From: Xanthomonas hortorum pv. pelargonii
Lineage (GTDB): Bacteria > Pseudomonadota > Gammaproteobacteria > Xanthomonadales > Xanthomonadaceae
NCBI RefSeq assembly: GCF_024499015.1
Contig: NZ_CP098604.1
Location: 2,914,001-2,978,000 of the forward strand
Reading direction: 5' to 3'
DNA: 64,000 nucleotides
Below the pieces are notes generated by a model that was not told the DNA's origin, did no database searches, and was given only the letters and a program-made list of their open reading frames with translations. Position numbers and translations under genes: made by a program. Shown here one piece after another: positions 56,958 through 64,000 of the stretch. How positions within the stretch are numbered: the stretch's first letter is position 1; each line of letters begins with the position of its first letter.

Positions 56958-57992
56958 TTACGCGGCGTGTTCGCAGGCCGCGCCGCGGGTGATGTCCGCA
57001 TGCACGGTGCCGGGGTGGTCATGCTCGGCGGCGTCCACGGTGATCTGCATCGGGCGCAGGCCCAGGCGCTGGAACAGTGCCTGGTCGCGTTCGGTGTCCG
57101 GGTTGCCGGTGGTCAGCAGTTTTTCGCCGTAGAAGATCGAATTGGCACCGGCCAGGAAACACAGTGCCTGCAGCTCATCGCTCATCGCTTCGCGGCCTGC
57201 AGACAGGCGCACCATCGATTTGGGCATGGCGATGCGGGCGACCGCGATCATGCGCACGAACTCGAACGGGTCCAGTTGCTGGGTGCCATGCAACGGCGTG
57301 CCGGCGACCTGCACCAGCTGGTTGATCGGTACCGAATCCGGATGCGACGGCAGCGTGGCCAGCGCCAGCAGCAGGCCGACGCGGTGCTCCCGGGTTTCGC
57401 CCATGCCGACGATGCCGCCGCAGCAGGTCTTCAGGCCCACATCGCGCACGTGCTCCAGGGTGTTCAGGCGGTCCTGGTACTGGCGGGTGTGGATGATCGA
57501 ATCGTAGTAATCCGGCGCGGTGTCCAGATTGTGGTTGTAGTAGTCCAGCCCGGCGTCCTTGAGCGCGCGCGCCTGGCCGGCGTCGAGCATGCCGAGCGTG
57601 GCGCAGGTCTCCAGGCCCATCGCCTTGACCTCGCGGATCATCGCCGCGACCTTGGGGATATCGCGCTCCTTGGGCGAGCGCCAGGCCGCGCCCATGCAAA
57701 AACGCGAGGCGCCGGCGGCCTTGGCCTGCCGCGCCTTGGCGACGACCTCTTCGGTCTCCATCAGCTTCTGCGCGGTCACGCCGGTGTCGTAGCGCTGCGC
57801 CTGCGGGCAGTACGCGCAGTCTTCCGGGCAGCCGCCGGTCTTGACCGACAACAGCGTGGAAACCTGCACTTCGGCCGGATCGAAATGGGCGCGGTGCACG
57901 CTGGCGGCGCGGTGCAGCAGCTCCGGAAACGGCAGATCGAACAGCGCCTGCAGCTCTTTGCGATCCCAGTCATGGCGTACGACAACAGACAT
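56958..57992 (-). CDS. bioB: biotin synthase
   Basis: 344 residues from ATG 57992. Radical SAM cluster motif CPEDCAYC (C55, C59, C62), then YYNHNLDT and GIVGMGET. It inserts sulphur into dethiobiotin. Divergent from comF with 49 bp between starts, so both promoters share that short region. Confidence 0.97.
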   Translation of the reverse strand: MSVVVRHDWDRKELQALFDLPFPELLHRAASVHRAHFDPAEVQVSTLLSVKTGGCPEDCAYCPQAQRYDTGVTAQKLMETEEVVAKARQAKAAGASRFCMGAAWRSPKERDIPKVAAMIREVKAMGLETCATLGMLDAGQARALKDAGLDYYNHNLDTAPDYYDSIIHTRQYQDRLNTLEHVRDVGLKTCCGGIVGMGETREHRVGLLLALATLPSHPDSVPINQLVQVAGTPLHGTQQLDPFEFVRMIAVARIAMPKSMVRLSAGREAMSDELQALCFLAGANSIFYGEKLLTTGNPDTERDQALFQRLGLRPMQITVDAAEHDHPGTVHADITRGAACEHAA

Positions 57993-58041
57993 TGGGGTTT
58001 CCTGACAGTCAGCGGCTTGGAAGGCAGGCAGTCTGGTGAGC

Positions 58042-58767
58042 ATGCAAGAGGCTGTCAACTTCGATGGGGTGCGCTCGGTTTACAGGTGGCCGCAACGGGT
58101 GTTGCGGCTGCTGTTGCCGAGCGTGTGCCTGGTCTGTGCAGAGGCCGGCACTGCCGATTGCGATCTGTGCCCGGCATGCCGCGCCGCCCTGCCAGATCAC
58201 GGCCACGCCTGCCTGTGTTGCGCGACGCAGTTATATGTTTCCGATGGAGCGCTGCGATGTGGACACTGCCTGCAGCACCCGCCACCGCTGCAGCGCGTGC
58301 ATGCGTGCTTCACCTATCGCTGGCCGGTGGATGGCTTGCTGCGGCGTTTCAAGTTTCATCAGGATCTACCGGCCGGGCGCTTGCTCAGCGAGTTGATGGC
58401 CAAACGCTGTGCGGACTTGCCGCGCCCACAGGCGCTGGTGCCGGTGAGCCTGCATCGGCAGCGCCTGCGCCAGCGCGGCTACGACCAGGCGTTGGAGCTG
58501 GCCAAACCGATTGGCCGCGCGCTGCGGTTGCCCTGCCTGCCGTTATTGCGCCGCGTGCGGGCGACCGCACCGCAATCGGAGCTGGATGCGGACGAACGCC
58601 AACGCAATGTGCGGGATGCGTTCGTGGCGCGCGGCGTGTTGCCAGCGCATGTGGCCTTGGTGGACGACGTGATGACGACCGGTGCCACGCTGCATGCGGC
58701 CGCGCAGGCGTTGCGGCACGCGGGTGTGCAGCGGGTGGATGCGTGGGTATGCGCGCGGGTGCCGTGA
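58042..58767 (+). CDS. comF: ComF-family phosphoribosyltransferase-like protein
   Basis: 241 residues from ATG 58042 (or GTG two codons earlier). N-terminal zinc-finger region with CLVC, CPAC, CLCC and CGHC pairs, a middle [21 protein letters not shown] block, and the PRTase motif [15 protein letters not shown]. ComF proteins are needed for DNA uptake in competent bacteria. Confidence 0.93.
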   Translation: MQEAVNFDGVRSVYRWPQRVLRLLLPSVCLVCAEAGTADCDLCPACRAALPDHGHACLCCATQLYVSDGALRCGHCLQHPPPLQRVHACFTYRWPVDGLLRRFKFHQDLPAGRLLSELMAKRCADLPRPQALVPVSLHRQRLRQRGYDQALELAKPIGRALRLPCLPLLRRVRATAPQSELDADERQRNVRDAFVARGVLPAHVALVDDVMTTGATLHAAAQALRHAGVQRVDAWVCARVP

Positions 58768-59158
58768 GGCTTGGCTTGCGCGTTGTAGCCTGCACCGTGT
58801 GGCTTCGCCCGCACTGTTTGATGCGACTGGTCATCAAGTCGCGAGCCCACCTAAGTCATGAAAATGACGTGCCGAAGCGACAGCGTGACCGGGGATTGGC
58901 GGAGAGCGGCACAGGGATGTGTCGCGGCGGCGAGTCAGACAGGATGTCTGACCGAGCCGAGGAGCCGATTCCCGGTCGCGCTGTCGCATCCCACCGAAGC
59001 CGGCACCTGACAAGTGGAACCACGCCGTACCCCAAACCCCGCTCCGCGCTTCAGCCCGCGTCTGCGACGTGGGCGCTCCAAGCGCGCGCGCCAGTGGCGC
59101 GCAAACAGTGCCTTCTCGTCCCGGGCTTAACTAGCGACGCGATTGCCGCATCTGACCG
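58768..59158. other. intergenic region with a long palindrome
   Basis: About 390 bp between the convergent comF and ubiA genes; it includes the palindrome at 58877-58987 and no convincing gene. Confidence 0.6.
58877..58987. repeat. 111-bp nested palindrome
   Basis: Outer arms GCGACAGCG...ACCGGG / CCCGGTCGCGCTGTCGC (imperfect) and an inner hairpin GTCAGACA-gga-TGTCTGAC. Same size class as the repeats at 21553, 21791 and 45743 but with a different core, so probably a second family. Confidence 0.75.
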
Positions 59159-60064
59159 TCAGCGCAACGCCAGCGCCGCGGCGATGCCGACGAAGATCGC
59201 CAGGCCTACCCAGTTGTTGTGCAGGAAGGCGCGGAAGCAGGGGCCGCGTTCGCGATGGCGGGCGATGCGGAATTCGTAGGCCACCAGCAGCGCGGCGATG
59301 CCCAGCCCGGCCCAGTAAGCGGTGGCGAGTCCGGCACGTAGGCCCACCAGCACCAGGGCCGCGAACATCAATGCATACAGCACGCCTTGTGCAACCAGAT
59401 CGAACTTGCCGAACAGGATGGCGGTCGACTTGCTGCCCATGCGGATGTCGTCCTCGCGGTCGACCATGGCGTACCAGGTGTCGTACGCGGTGGCCCACAG
59501 GATATTGGCCGCATACAGCAGCCAGGCCAGTGGCGGTACGCTGCCTTGCACTGCCGCGAACGCCATCGGGATACCCCAGCCGAACGCCATGCCCAGATAG
59601 ACCTGGGGCAGGTGGGTGTGGCGCTTGAGATAGGGATAGCTGGCGGCCAGAAACACGCCCGGCACGCTCAGCGCCACGGTCAGCCAGTTGAGCGTGAGCA
59701 CCAGCGCGAACGCCACCAGCATCAGCACCACGAACACCCACAGCGCCTCGCGCCCGGACACAGCGCCGGTGGCCAGCGGACGCGACTTGGTGCGCTCCAC
59801 ATGCGGGTCCAGCCAGCGGTCGGCGTAGTCGTTGATCACGCAACCGGCCGAGCGGGTCAGCCAGACCCCGGCGGTGAACACGCACAGCGTCCATAACGGC
59901 GGCAGGCCATCGGCAGCCAGCCACAGCGCCCACCAGGTGGGCCAGAGCAGCAACAGGCTGCCGATCGGGCGATCGCCGCGGATCAACTTCCAGTACTGGC
60001 CCAGTCGCTGCGGCCAGGTCAGCGCGGCCGCAACGGGCACGTGTTCGACAGCATGCTTGCTCAT
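59159..60064 (-). CDS. ubiA: 4-hydroxybenzoate octaprenyltransferase
   Basis: 301 residues with about eight membrane helices. Both Asp-rich motifs of UbiA enzymes are present: NDYADRWLD (after GCVI) and DREDD in the second half. It attaches the isoprenoid tail to 4-hydroxybenzoate in ubiquinone synthesis. Its substrate is the same compound that PobA degrades. Confidence 0.95.
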   Translation of the reverse strand: MSKHAVEHVPVAAALTWPQRLGQYWKLIRGDRPIGSLLLLWPTWWALWLAADGLPPLWTLCVFTAGVWLTRSAGCVINDYADRWLDPHVERTKSRPLATGAVSGREALWVFVVLMLVAFALVLTLNWLTVALSVPGVFLAASYPYLKRHTHLPQVYLGMAFGWGIPMAFAAVQGSVPPLAWLLYAANILWATAYDTWYAMVDREDDIRMGSKSTAILFGKFDLVAQGVLYALMFAALVLVGLRAGLATAYWAGLGIAALLVAYEFRIARHRERGPCFRAFLHNNWVGLAIFVGIAAALALR

Positions 60065-60291
60065 GCCGCAAAGGGTAGCAGTGCGGCTTGGATGCGGTCA
60101 TGCGCTGGCTGGTGGTCGAGCCCGCCACCGATGCGCGCTGGGCGTGGCGCGGCCATGAGCCAATGGTCTGGGCGAAGATGGGCCGGCATGGCCGCTGGCC
60201 GGGCAAGCGCCGCGTGCTCCGGGCGTTTCCCACAGGCTGGACCCCGCCAGGCCGTCACCTGGGCGCCTGTTCTGGCATAATGCGCGGCCAG

Positions 60292-60368
60292 GCGCTCGTA
60301 GCTCAGCCGGATAGAGTAGTGGCTTCCGAAGCCATTGGTCGGGGGTTCGAATCCCTCCGGGCGCACCA
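60292..60368 (+). tRNA. tRNA-Arg (anticodon CCG)
   Basis: 77 nt with acceptor stem GCGCTCG/CGGGCGC, D arm GCTC...GAGT (with AGCCGGATA loop), anticodon stem GTGGC/GCCAT with loop TTCCGAA (anticodon CCG, reads CGG), T arm GGGGG-TTCGAAT-CCCTC (G-T pairs included) and encoded CCA. Confidence 0.96.
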
Positions 60369-60401
60369 GATGGTCCCTCCGGGGACATCCAAGAAAGTCC
60401 A

Positions 60402-60429
60402 AAACCCCTGAGAAATCGGGGGTTTTTTT
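60402..60429 (+). terminator. rho-independent terminator after tRNA-Arg
   Basis: AAACCCCTG-agaaat-CGGGGGTTT followed by T's, 34 bp after the tRNA end. Confidence 0.9.
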
Positions 60430-60431
60430 GT

Positions 60432-60906
60432 TGCCTGTGGGTCCTTGTGTGTCCACCTCGATTCACTCGAATCCGTCGTGATTGGGGGCATGGATGAGGG
60501 CGCTAGCCCCAGGACAGGGACGAGTATGCGGATCCACCTTCGCAGGTGCGCCGGCCTCACCCCCGCCAGACAGCGCCGGCGGCCGGCTGGTTGTTGTCCG
60601 CTCGCTCAACCCGTAGCCGACCGCAAGCTCATTGAGCGCCTGCAGCAATCACCGGACCTGCTCGACATCGGAGCGCTTGACCACCTGGTCATCGGCGGCC
60701 GGAAGAACGTCAGCCTGGCGGCAAGGGGATGGGAATCGCGCTCCCTTTCGCAGCCGCTTCCCGCTACAGTGCCGGGCCGTTTTGGCACGCATCCATTGCT
60801 TGCCAGCGATCAGGCCGACGGAGCCGACCTGACACAGCCAACCGGCTGAAGCGTTGCCAACAAGGCGAGCAGAAAGGACCGCGCGTTGCCGATTTCTTGA
60901 AGGAAG
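60432..60906. other. region after tRNA-Arg, accessory remnant
   Basis: About 475 bp. It contains the RadC fragment (60616-60732); the rest shows no clear gene. Such debris next to a tRNA is typical of a former integration site. Confidence 0.55.
60616..60732 (+). pseudogene. RadC-like protein, C-terminal fragment
   Basis: 39 codons reading ADRKLIERLQQSPDLLDIGA and then LDHLVIGGRKNVSLAARGW, the typical C-terminal end of RadC/YfjY JAB-domain proteins (LDHLVVG...SFAERGW). The N-terminal part and the metal-binding motif are missing upstream. RadC-like genes are common in prophages and islands. Confidence 0.75.
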
Positions 60907-60915
60907 TTGCTGTTG

Positions 60916-61599
60916 ATGTTGTTCAGATGTTCGTTGTTTTTTTCGCTTGCGTTTATTGCTTCATCCGTTTTCGCACAAGAGCTCAGCGGCCGCGCGACGG
61001 TGACCGACGGAGACACCATCACCGTCGCTCAAAAGCGCATCCGTCTTTGGGGCATCGATGCCCCGGAAAGCGCACAGCAGTGCACAGCCAAGGACGGGCG
61101 CGCCTGGCCGTGTGGCCGACGCTCAGCCGCAGCGCTGGACAGCCATCTGCTGGACAAAACCGTGCGTTGTGAACCGCATGACATGGATCGCTATGGAAGG
61201 ATCGTTGCGGAGTGCTTTGTCCAGGGACAGTCCCTCAACGGCTGGATGGTCCGCTCGGGTTGGGCAGTGGCGTATCGCCAATACGCCACCTCCTTCGTCG
61301 CAGACGAACGCATTGCCCAGCAGCAGGAGCGCAACATCTGGAGCGGGTCCTTTCAGATGCCATCGGACTTCCGACGCGCCAAACGCGCGTCTTCGGTGAA
61401 GGCGTCATCCCACGCATCGACTGTTGGCATCGCGGGTTGCAAGATCAAAGGGAATATCTCTGGCAAGGGAGAAAAGATTTTCCACATGCCCGGTCAGCGC
61501 GACTACGAACGCACCTCCATTGCGACCGCACGTGGCGAGCGGATGTTCTGCAGTTCCAGAGAAGCCTTGGAGGCCGGATGGCAGCCGGCAAAACGTTGA
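60916..61599 (+). CDS. secreted thermonuclease-family (SNase) protein with extra C-terminal domain
   Basis: 227 residues from ATG 60916. A signal peptide (CSLFFSLAFIASSVFAQ) is followed by the staphylococcal-nuclease domain: VTDGDTITVAQKRIRLWGID, APESAQQC, MDRYGRIVAECF with catalytic Asp/Arg/Glu residues. A short C-terminal domain (CKIKGNISGKGEKIFHMPGQ, then YERT and GERMFCSSREALEAGW) follows, seen fused to some nucleases. Probably periplasmic or secreted. Confidence 0.85.
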   Translation: MLFRCSLFFSLAFIASSVFAQELSGRATVTDGDTITVAQKRIRLWGIDAPESAQQCTAKDGRAWPCGRRSAAALDSHLLDKTVRCEPHDMDRYGRIVAECFVQGQSLNGWMVRSGWAVAYRQYATSFVADERIAQQQERNIWSGSFQMPSDFRRAKRASSVKASSHASTVGIAGCKIKGNISGKGEKIFHMPGQRDYERTSIATARGERMFCSSREALEAGWQPAKR

Positions 61600-61716
61600 T
61601 GCCGCGTTGTTGCGCAAGCGCAGGCCATCACGCATGGTTGCGGCAAGTAGTGCCGTAAACGACGGCGTCCAAGCGCCAGCTCGCAGTGGCTGGTGCCTCC
61701 ACCTCGCTTAGCTAAG

Positions 61717-61757
61717 CGGCCCGCTGCAGTGTCACCGCAGCGGGCCGATGTTCTTTT
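61717..61757 (+). terminator. probable terminator after the thermonuclease gene
   Basis: Exact 11-bp stem CGGCCCGCTGC / GCAGCGGGCCG with a 9-base loop, then ATGTTCTTTT. It lies between convergent genes. Confidence 0.65.
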
Positions 61758-61811
61758 CGGTTTGGCACGGCAGGGGCGTAATGCGGCCCTGCCGTAGCTC
61801 GGATGCTCAGA

Positions 61812-62153
61812 TCAGAGCATGTCCGGCGGCGGTGCGGTCGCCTTGGCGTGCTGCTTGCCGCGCGCATGTTCGATGGCGGTACGCAGCTTGCGCGCGGCGC
61901 CGGTGACGGCGGAAGCGGTGGTTTCGGCGCTATTGGTGGCCGCGATCGGCGGCAGGCCGGCGACGTGTGCCTCGATGCTGCAGGTTCGATCCGCCGCGCC
62001 GCCGCGTTGACCGTTTTCATCGCGCAAATGCACTTCGACGCGGGTGATGTCGTTGGCGAAATGCGCCAGCTGGGCGGAGCAGGTCTTCTCGACATGCTGC
62101 ACGACAGAGGGGTCATGCGGCACGTGCTTGTCGGTCTGGATCTGAATCTGCAT
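61812..62153 (-). CDS. ribosome-hibernation-factor-like protein (HPF/RaiA family)
   Basis: 113 residues. The start MQIQIQTDKHV and the pattern THVEVHLRDENG-like VEVHLRDENGQRGG fit the sigma-54 modulation/S30AE fold. The Lys/Arg-rich helices of classical HPF are weaker here and the end is Pro-rich, so it may be a divergent member. Preceded by GGAGACACTC. Confidence 0.8.
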   Translation of the reverse strand: MQIQIQTDKHVPHDPSVVQHVEKTCSAQLAHFANDITRVEVHLRDENGQRGGAADRTCSIEAHVAGLPPIAATNSAETTASAVTGAARKLRTAIEHARGKQHAKATAPPPDML

Positions 62154-62465
62154 AGAGTGTCTCCTTCGCGGTCATCCGCTGCGTCTGCCGTAGCGGTGAC
62201 TCGATTCTGCGACAGCGCACCGTTGCCGCGAGGTGACAAGCTGCACAGCGTTCATGCGCAGGTCGGGATGGGTGGGGCGTCCATCCCCCCTGCGGCTGCC
62301 AGCTGTGCCGCAGCTGTCGCGCACGAACCGCCAATCGCGGAGTGCCAGTCCACACTGGCGAGCTCTGCCAGACTGAATCCTCACGGCAGCAGCGATCGGC
62401 TGTACCCGAAGCAGTGGATTAAGATGCCGTCACTGCGGTAGTCCGCGCTTGTCCAATGCCTGCCT

Positions 62466-64000
62466 GTGTCTGAATTTCGATTTGCTCTGGGTGCCCATCG
62501 CGGCGTGTTGCGGCGTGTGCTGTTGCTGGCTGCTTTATGGATGGTGTGCGTGGGCGCCGCAGTGGCGCAGGACGACGACACGCTGCTGGAGAACGCGCAG
62601 ACCCAGCTGGACAGCATGCAGAAGGTGCTGAGCCAGGCCGACACCGGCATGGACAAGGCCGATAAGGACCAGCTCGGCAAGCTGACCGACGATGTCACCG
62701 GCGCGCAGCGGCAGGCGCAGGATCTGGTACGCACGCTGGAGCCGCCGCTGAAGGAACTCAACGTGCGGCTGGAGGGGCTGGGCGTCGCTCAAAAGAACGA
62801 ACCGAACGACTTGCGCGAGCAGCGCCAGTCGCTGACCAAGCAGCGCGATCGGCTGGATGCCGAGTTCAAGCGCGCCACACTGCTGGTCTCCAATGCCAAG
62901 GACCTGGCCGATCGGCTCGAACGCGAACGGGTGCAACGCTTCAGCGTGCAGCTCTCCACGCGTGTCGCCTCGCCGCTGTCGCCGACATTGTGGAACCAGA
63001 TCGCACAGCAATGGCCTGACGATCGTGCCCGTCTGCAGGCGCTCTCCGCCAAGACGGTGCAGATGGTGCAGGCGGGAACTGCAGCCAACGGCATGGGCGG
63101 GCTGATCACCGCCGCCGTGATCGCGTTACTGCTGGCAATCCCGATGCGGATCTTCCTGCGCCACCTGGGGCGCCGTTACGCAGCCTCGCGTGCGCCCGGC
63201 GGACGCCTGCGACGCTCCGGGCTGGCATTGTGGTTCTTGCTGGTCGGTACGCTTAGCCTGGGGATTGCGGCGTTCGTGCTGGTTGAAGGCATCCGCGCGC
63301 TCGGCGAGCTGCCGGACGATCTGGATCAACTGCTGACCGGGTTTGTCGCCGTCAGTCTGGTGGCCGCCTTTGTCGGTTCGCTCAGTGCAAGCCTGCTGAT
63401 GAAGCACCAGCCCAGCTGGCGCTTGTTTCCGCTGGACGATGCCACCGTCGATCGCCTGCGCGTGCATTGCCTGGTTACCGCCGCGGTCATCTGGCTCAGC
63501 GGCATGGCCGCAAAGATCAGTGAAGCCGCAGGCAGCAGCCCTGCGCTGACGACCGCCACCGATGCGGTCGCCGCGTTGTTGTATGCGGGGTTGATCCTGT
63601 CGGCGCTGGCCGGCCTGAGCCTGTCGTTGCGGGCGCAGGCGGCGACTGCGGGCGCGGTCGATCCCGACAGCGATGCGCCAACGCCGGTGGTGTCGCGGGG
63701 CGGCGGCTTCATCGTGCTGATTCGGCTGCTGGGCCATCTGGCGGTGATTTTCGCACTGATATCGGCCTTGTTCGGCTACCTCAATCTGGCGTTGTTCGTG
63801 GAGCGGCAGATCATCTGGATCACCCTGATCTGCAGCCTGCTCGGTTTGCTGGTGGTGTTTGCCGACGATCTGATGAGCTGGATGTTCAATCCCGACGGCC
63901 GTTTCAGCCGCGCGCTGTCGCATGCGCTGAGCATCGGGAGCGGACGCCTGGTCCAGCTGGGGCTGCTGATGTCCGCAGCAACGCGGGTGCTGCTGGTGCT
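62466..64000 (+). CDS. DUF3772 / mechanosensitive-channel family membrane protein (3' end outside window)
   Basis: 511 codons visible, no stop before the window ends. GTG start (62466). A signal peptide or membrane helix (LLLAALWMVCVGAAVAQ) is followed by a periplasmic coiled-coil region (MQKVLSQADTGMDKADKDQL ... DLREQRQSLTKQRDRLDAEF). Several membrane segments follow from about residue 210 (LITAAVIALLLAIPMRIFL and others). The layout matches DUF3772-containing MscS/MscK-type channels; the pore domain would lie beyond the window. Confidence 0.85.
   Translation, partial: MSEFRFALGAHRGVLRRVLLLAALWMVCVGAAVAQDDDTLLENAQTQLDSMQKVLSQADTGMDKADKDQLGKLTDDVTGAQRQAQDLVRTLEPPLKELNVRLEGLGVAQKNEPNDLREQRQSLTKQRDRLDAEFKRATLLVSNAKDLADRLERERVQRFSVQLSTRVASPLSPTLWNQIAQQWPDDRARLQALSAKTVQMVQAGTAANGMGGLITAAVIALLLAIPMRIFLRHLGRRYAASRAPGGRLRRSGLALWFLLVGTLSLGIAAFVLVEGIRALGELPDDLDQLLTGFVAVSLVAAFVGSLSASLLMKHQPSWRLFPLDDATVDRLRVHCLVTAAVIWLSGMAAKISEAAGSSPALTTATDAVAALLYAGLILSALAGLSLSLRAQAATAGAVDPDSDAPTPVVSRGGGFIVLIRLLGHLAVIFALISALFGYLNLALFVERQIIWITLICSLLGLLVVFADDLMSWMFNPDGRFSRALSHALSIGSGRLVQLGLLMSAATRVLLV

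Noticed and set aside
56550..59279. 909-codon plus-strand open frame over bioF, bioB, comF and the following gap
   Set aside because: It is antisense to bioF and bioB, changes character across gene borders and is Arg/Ala/Gln-rich without any domain; a by-product of high GC.

Overview
The window looks like a piece of a Xanthomonas chromosome. The evidence is high GC with strong third-position GC in the core genes, a degenerate integron lying directly against ilvD (the known site of the Xanthomonas chromosomal integron), a perfect Clp/CRP-type site, Xanthomonas-style palindromic repeats, and the core order comF/bioB-bioF-bioH-SDR-bioC. The species cannot be fixed from the sequence alone.

Region 1 (1-10890) is a decayed integron cassette array. 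Nine attC sites and an attI-like junction delimit ten cassettes, all read on the minus strand away from a truncated, frameshifted intI. Cassettes carry a minimal nucleotidyltransferase, a HEPN-like protein, two membrane-anchored proteins (one with an LprI-like domain), a Cys-rich protein, a DUF2971 protein and unknowns. Insertion sequences of three families (IS1595, a tandem IS5 pair, IS3) have broken several of them. Removing the insertions and one copy of each target duplication restores a 290-codon DUF2971 gene exactly. A second gene is restored once one extra G is also removed. A third has an in-frame stop.

Region 2 (10892-24218) holds ilvD, a YkgJ-type protein, a gamma-carbonic anhydrase-like protein, an aromatic-acid MFS transporter and an HD-GYP phosphodiesterase. 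A MarR regulator / outer-membrane channel / coniferyl-alcohol dehydrogenase-like / aromatic aldehyde dehydrogenase set follows, and then pobR-pobA.

Region 3 (24593-30423) holds a secreted SnoaL-like protein and the glycerol operon glpR-glpD-glpF-glpK with a clear GlpR operator.

Region 4 (30602-42776) is an aromatic catabolic block: vanA-vanR-vanB diverges from pcaIJFHGBDC, an alpha/beta hydrolase follows, and an IclR regulator converges. Together with region 2 this gives a coherent path: lignin-type alcohols and aldehydes to acids, vanillate and 4-hydroxybenzoate to protocatechuate, then beta-ketoadipate to succinyl-CoA and acetyl-CoA. Candidate VanR and PcaR/PcaU operators share the vanA-pcaI intergenic region.

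Region 5 (42924-64000) is housekeeping: a RIO kinase, an internally deleted HSL-type hydrolase, a DUF2490 protein, mnmG, a candidate Clp-linked small RNA, a Tyr/Gly/Pro-rich lipoprotein, a PLP dehydratase, a YdcF-like protein, an lpxO-like gene, the biotin cluster, comF, ubiA, tRNA-Arg(CCG), a RadC fragment, a thermonuclease, an HPF-like protein and the start of a DUF3772/MscS-type channel that runs off the window.
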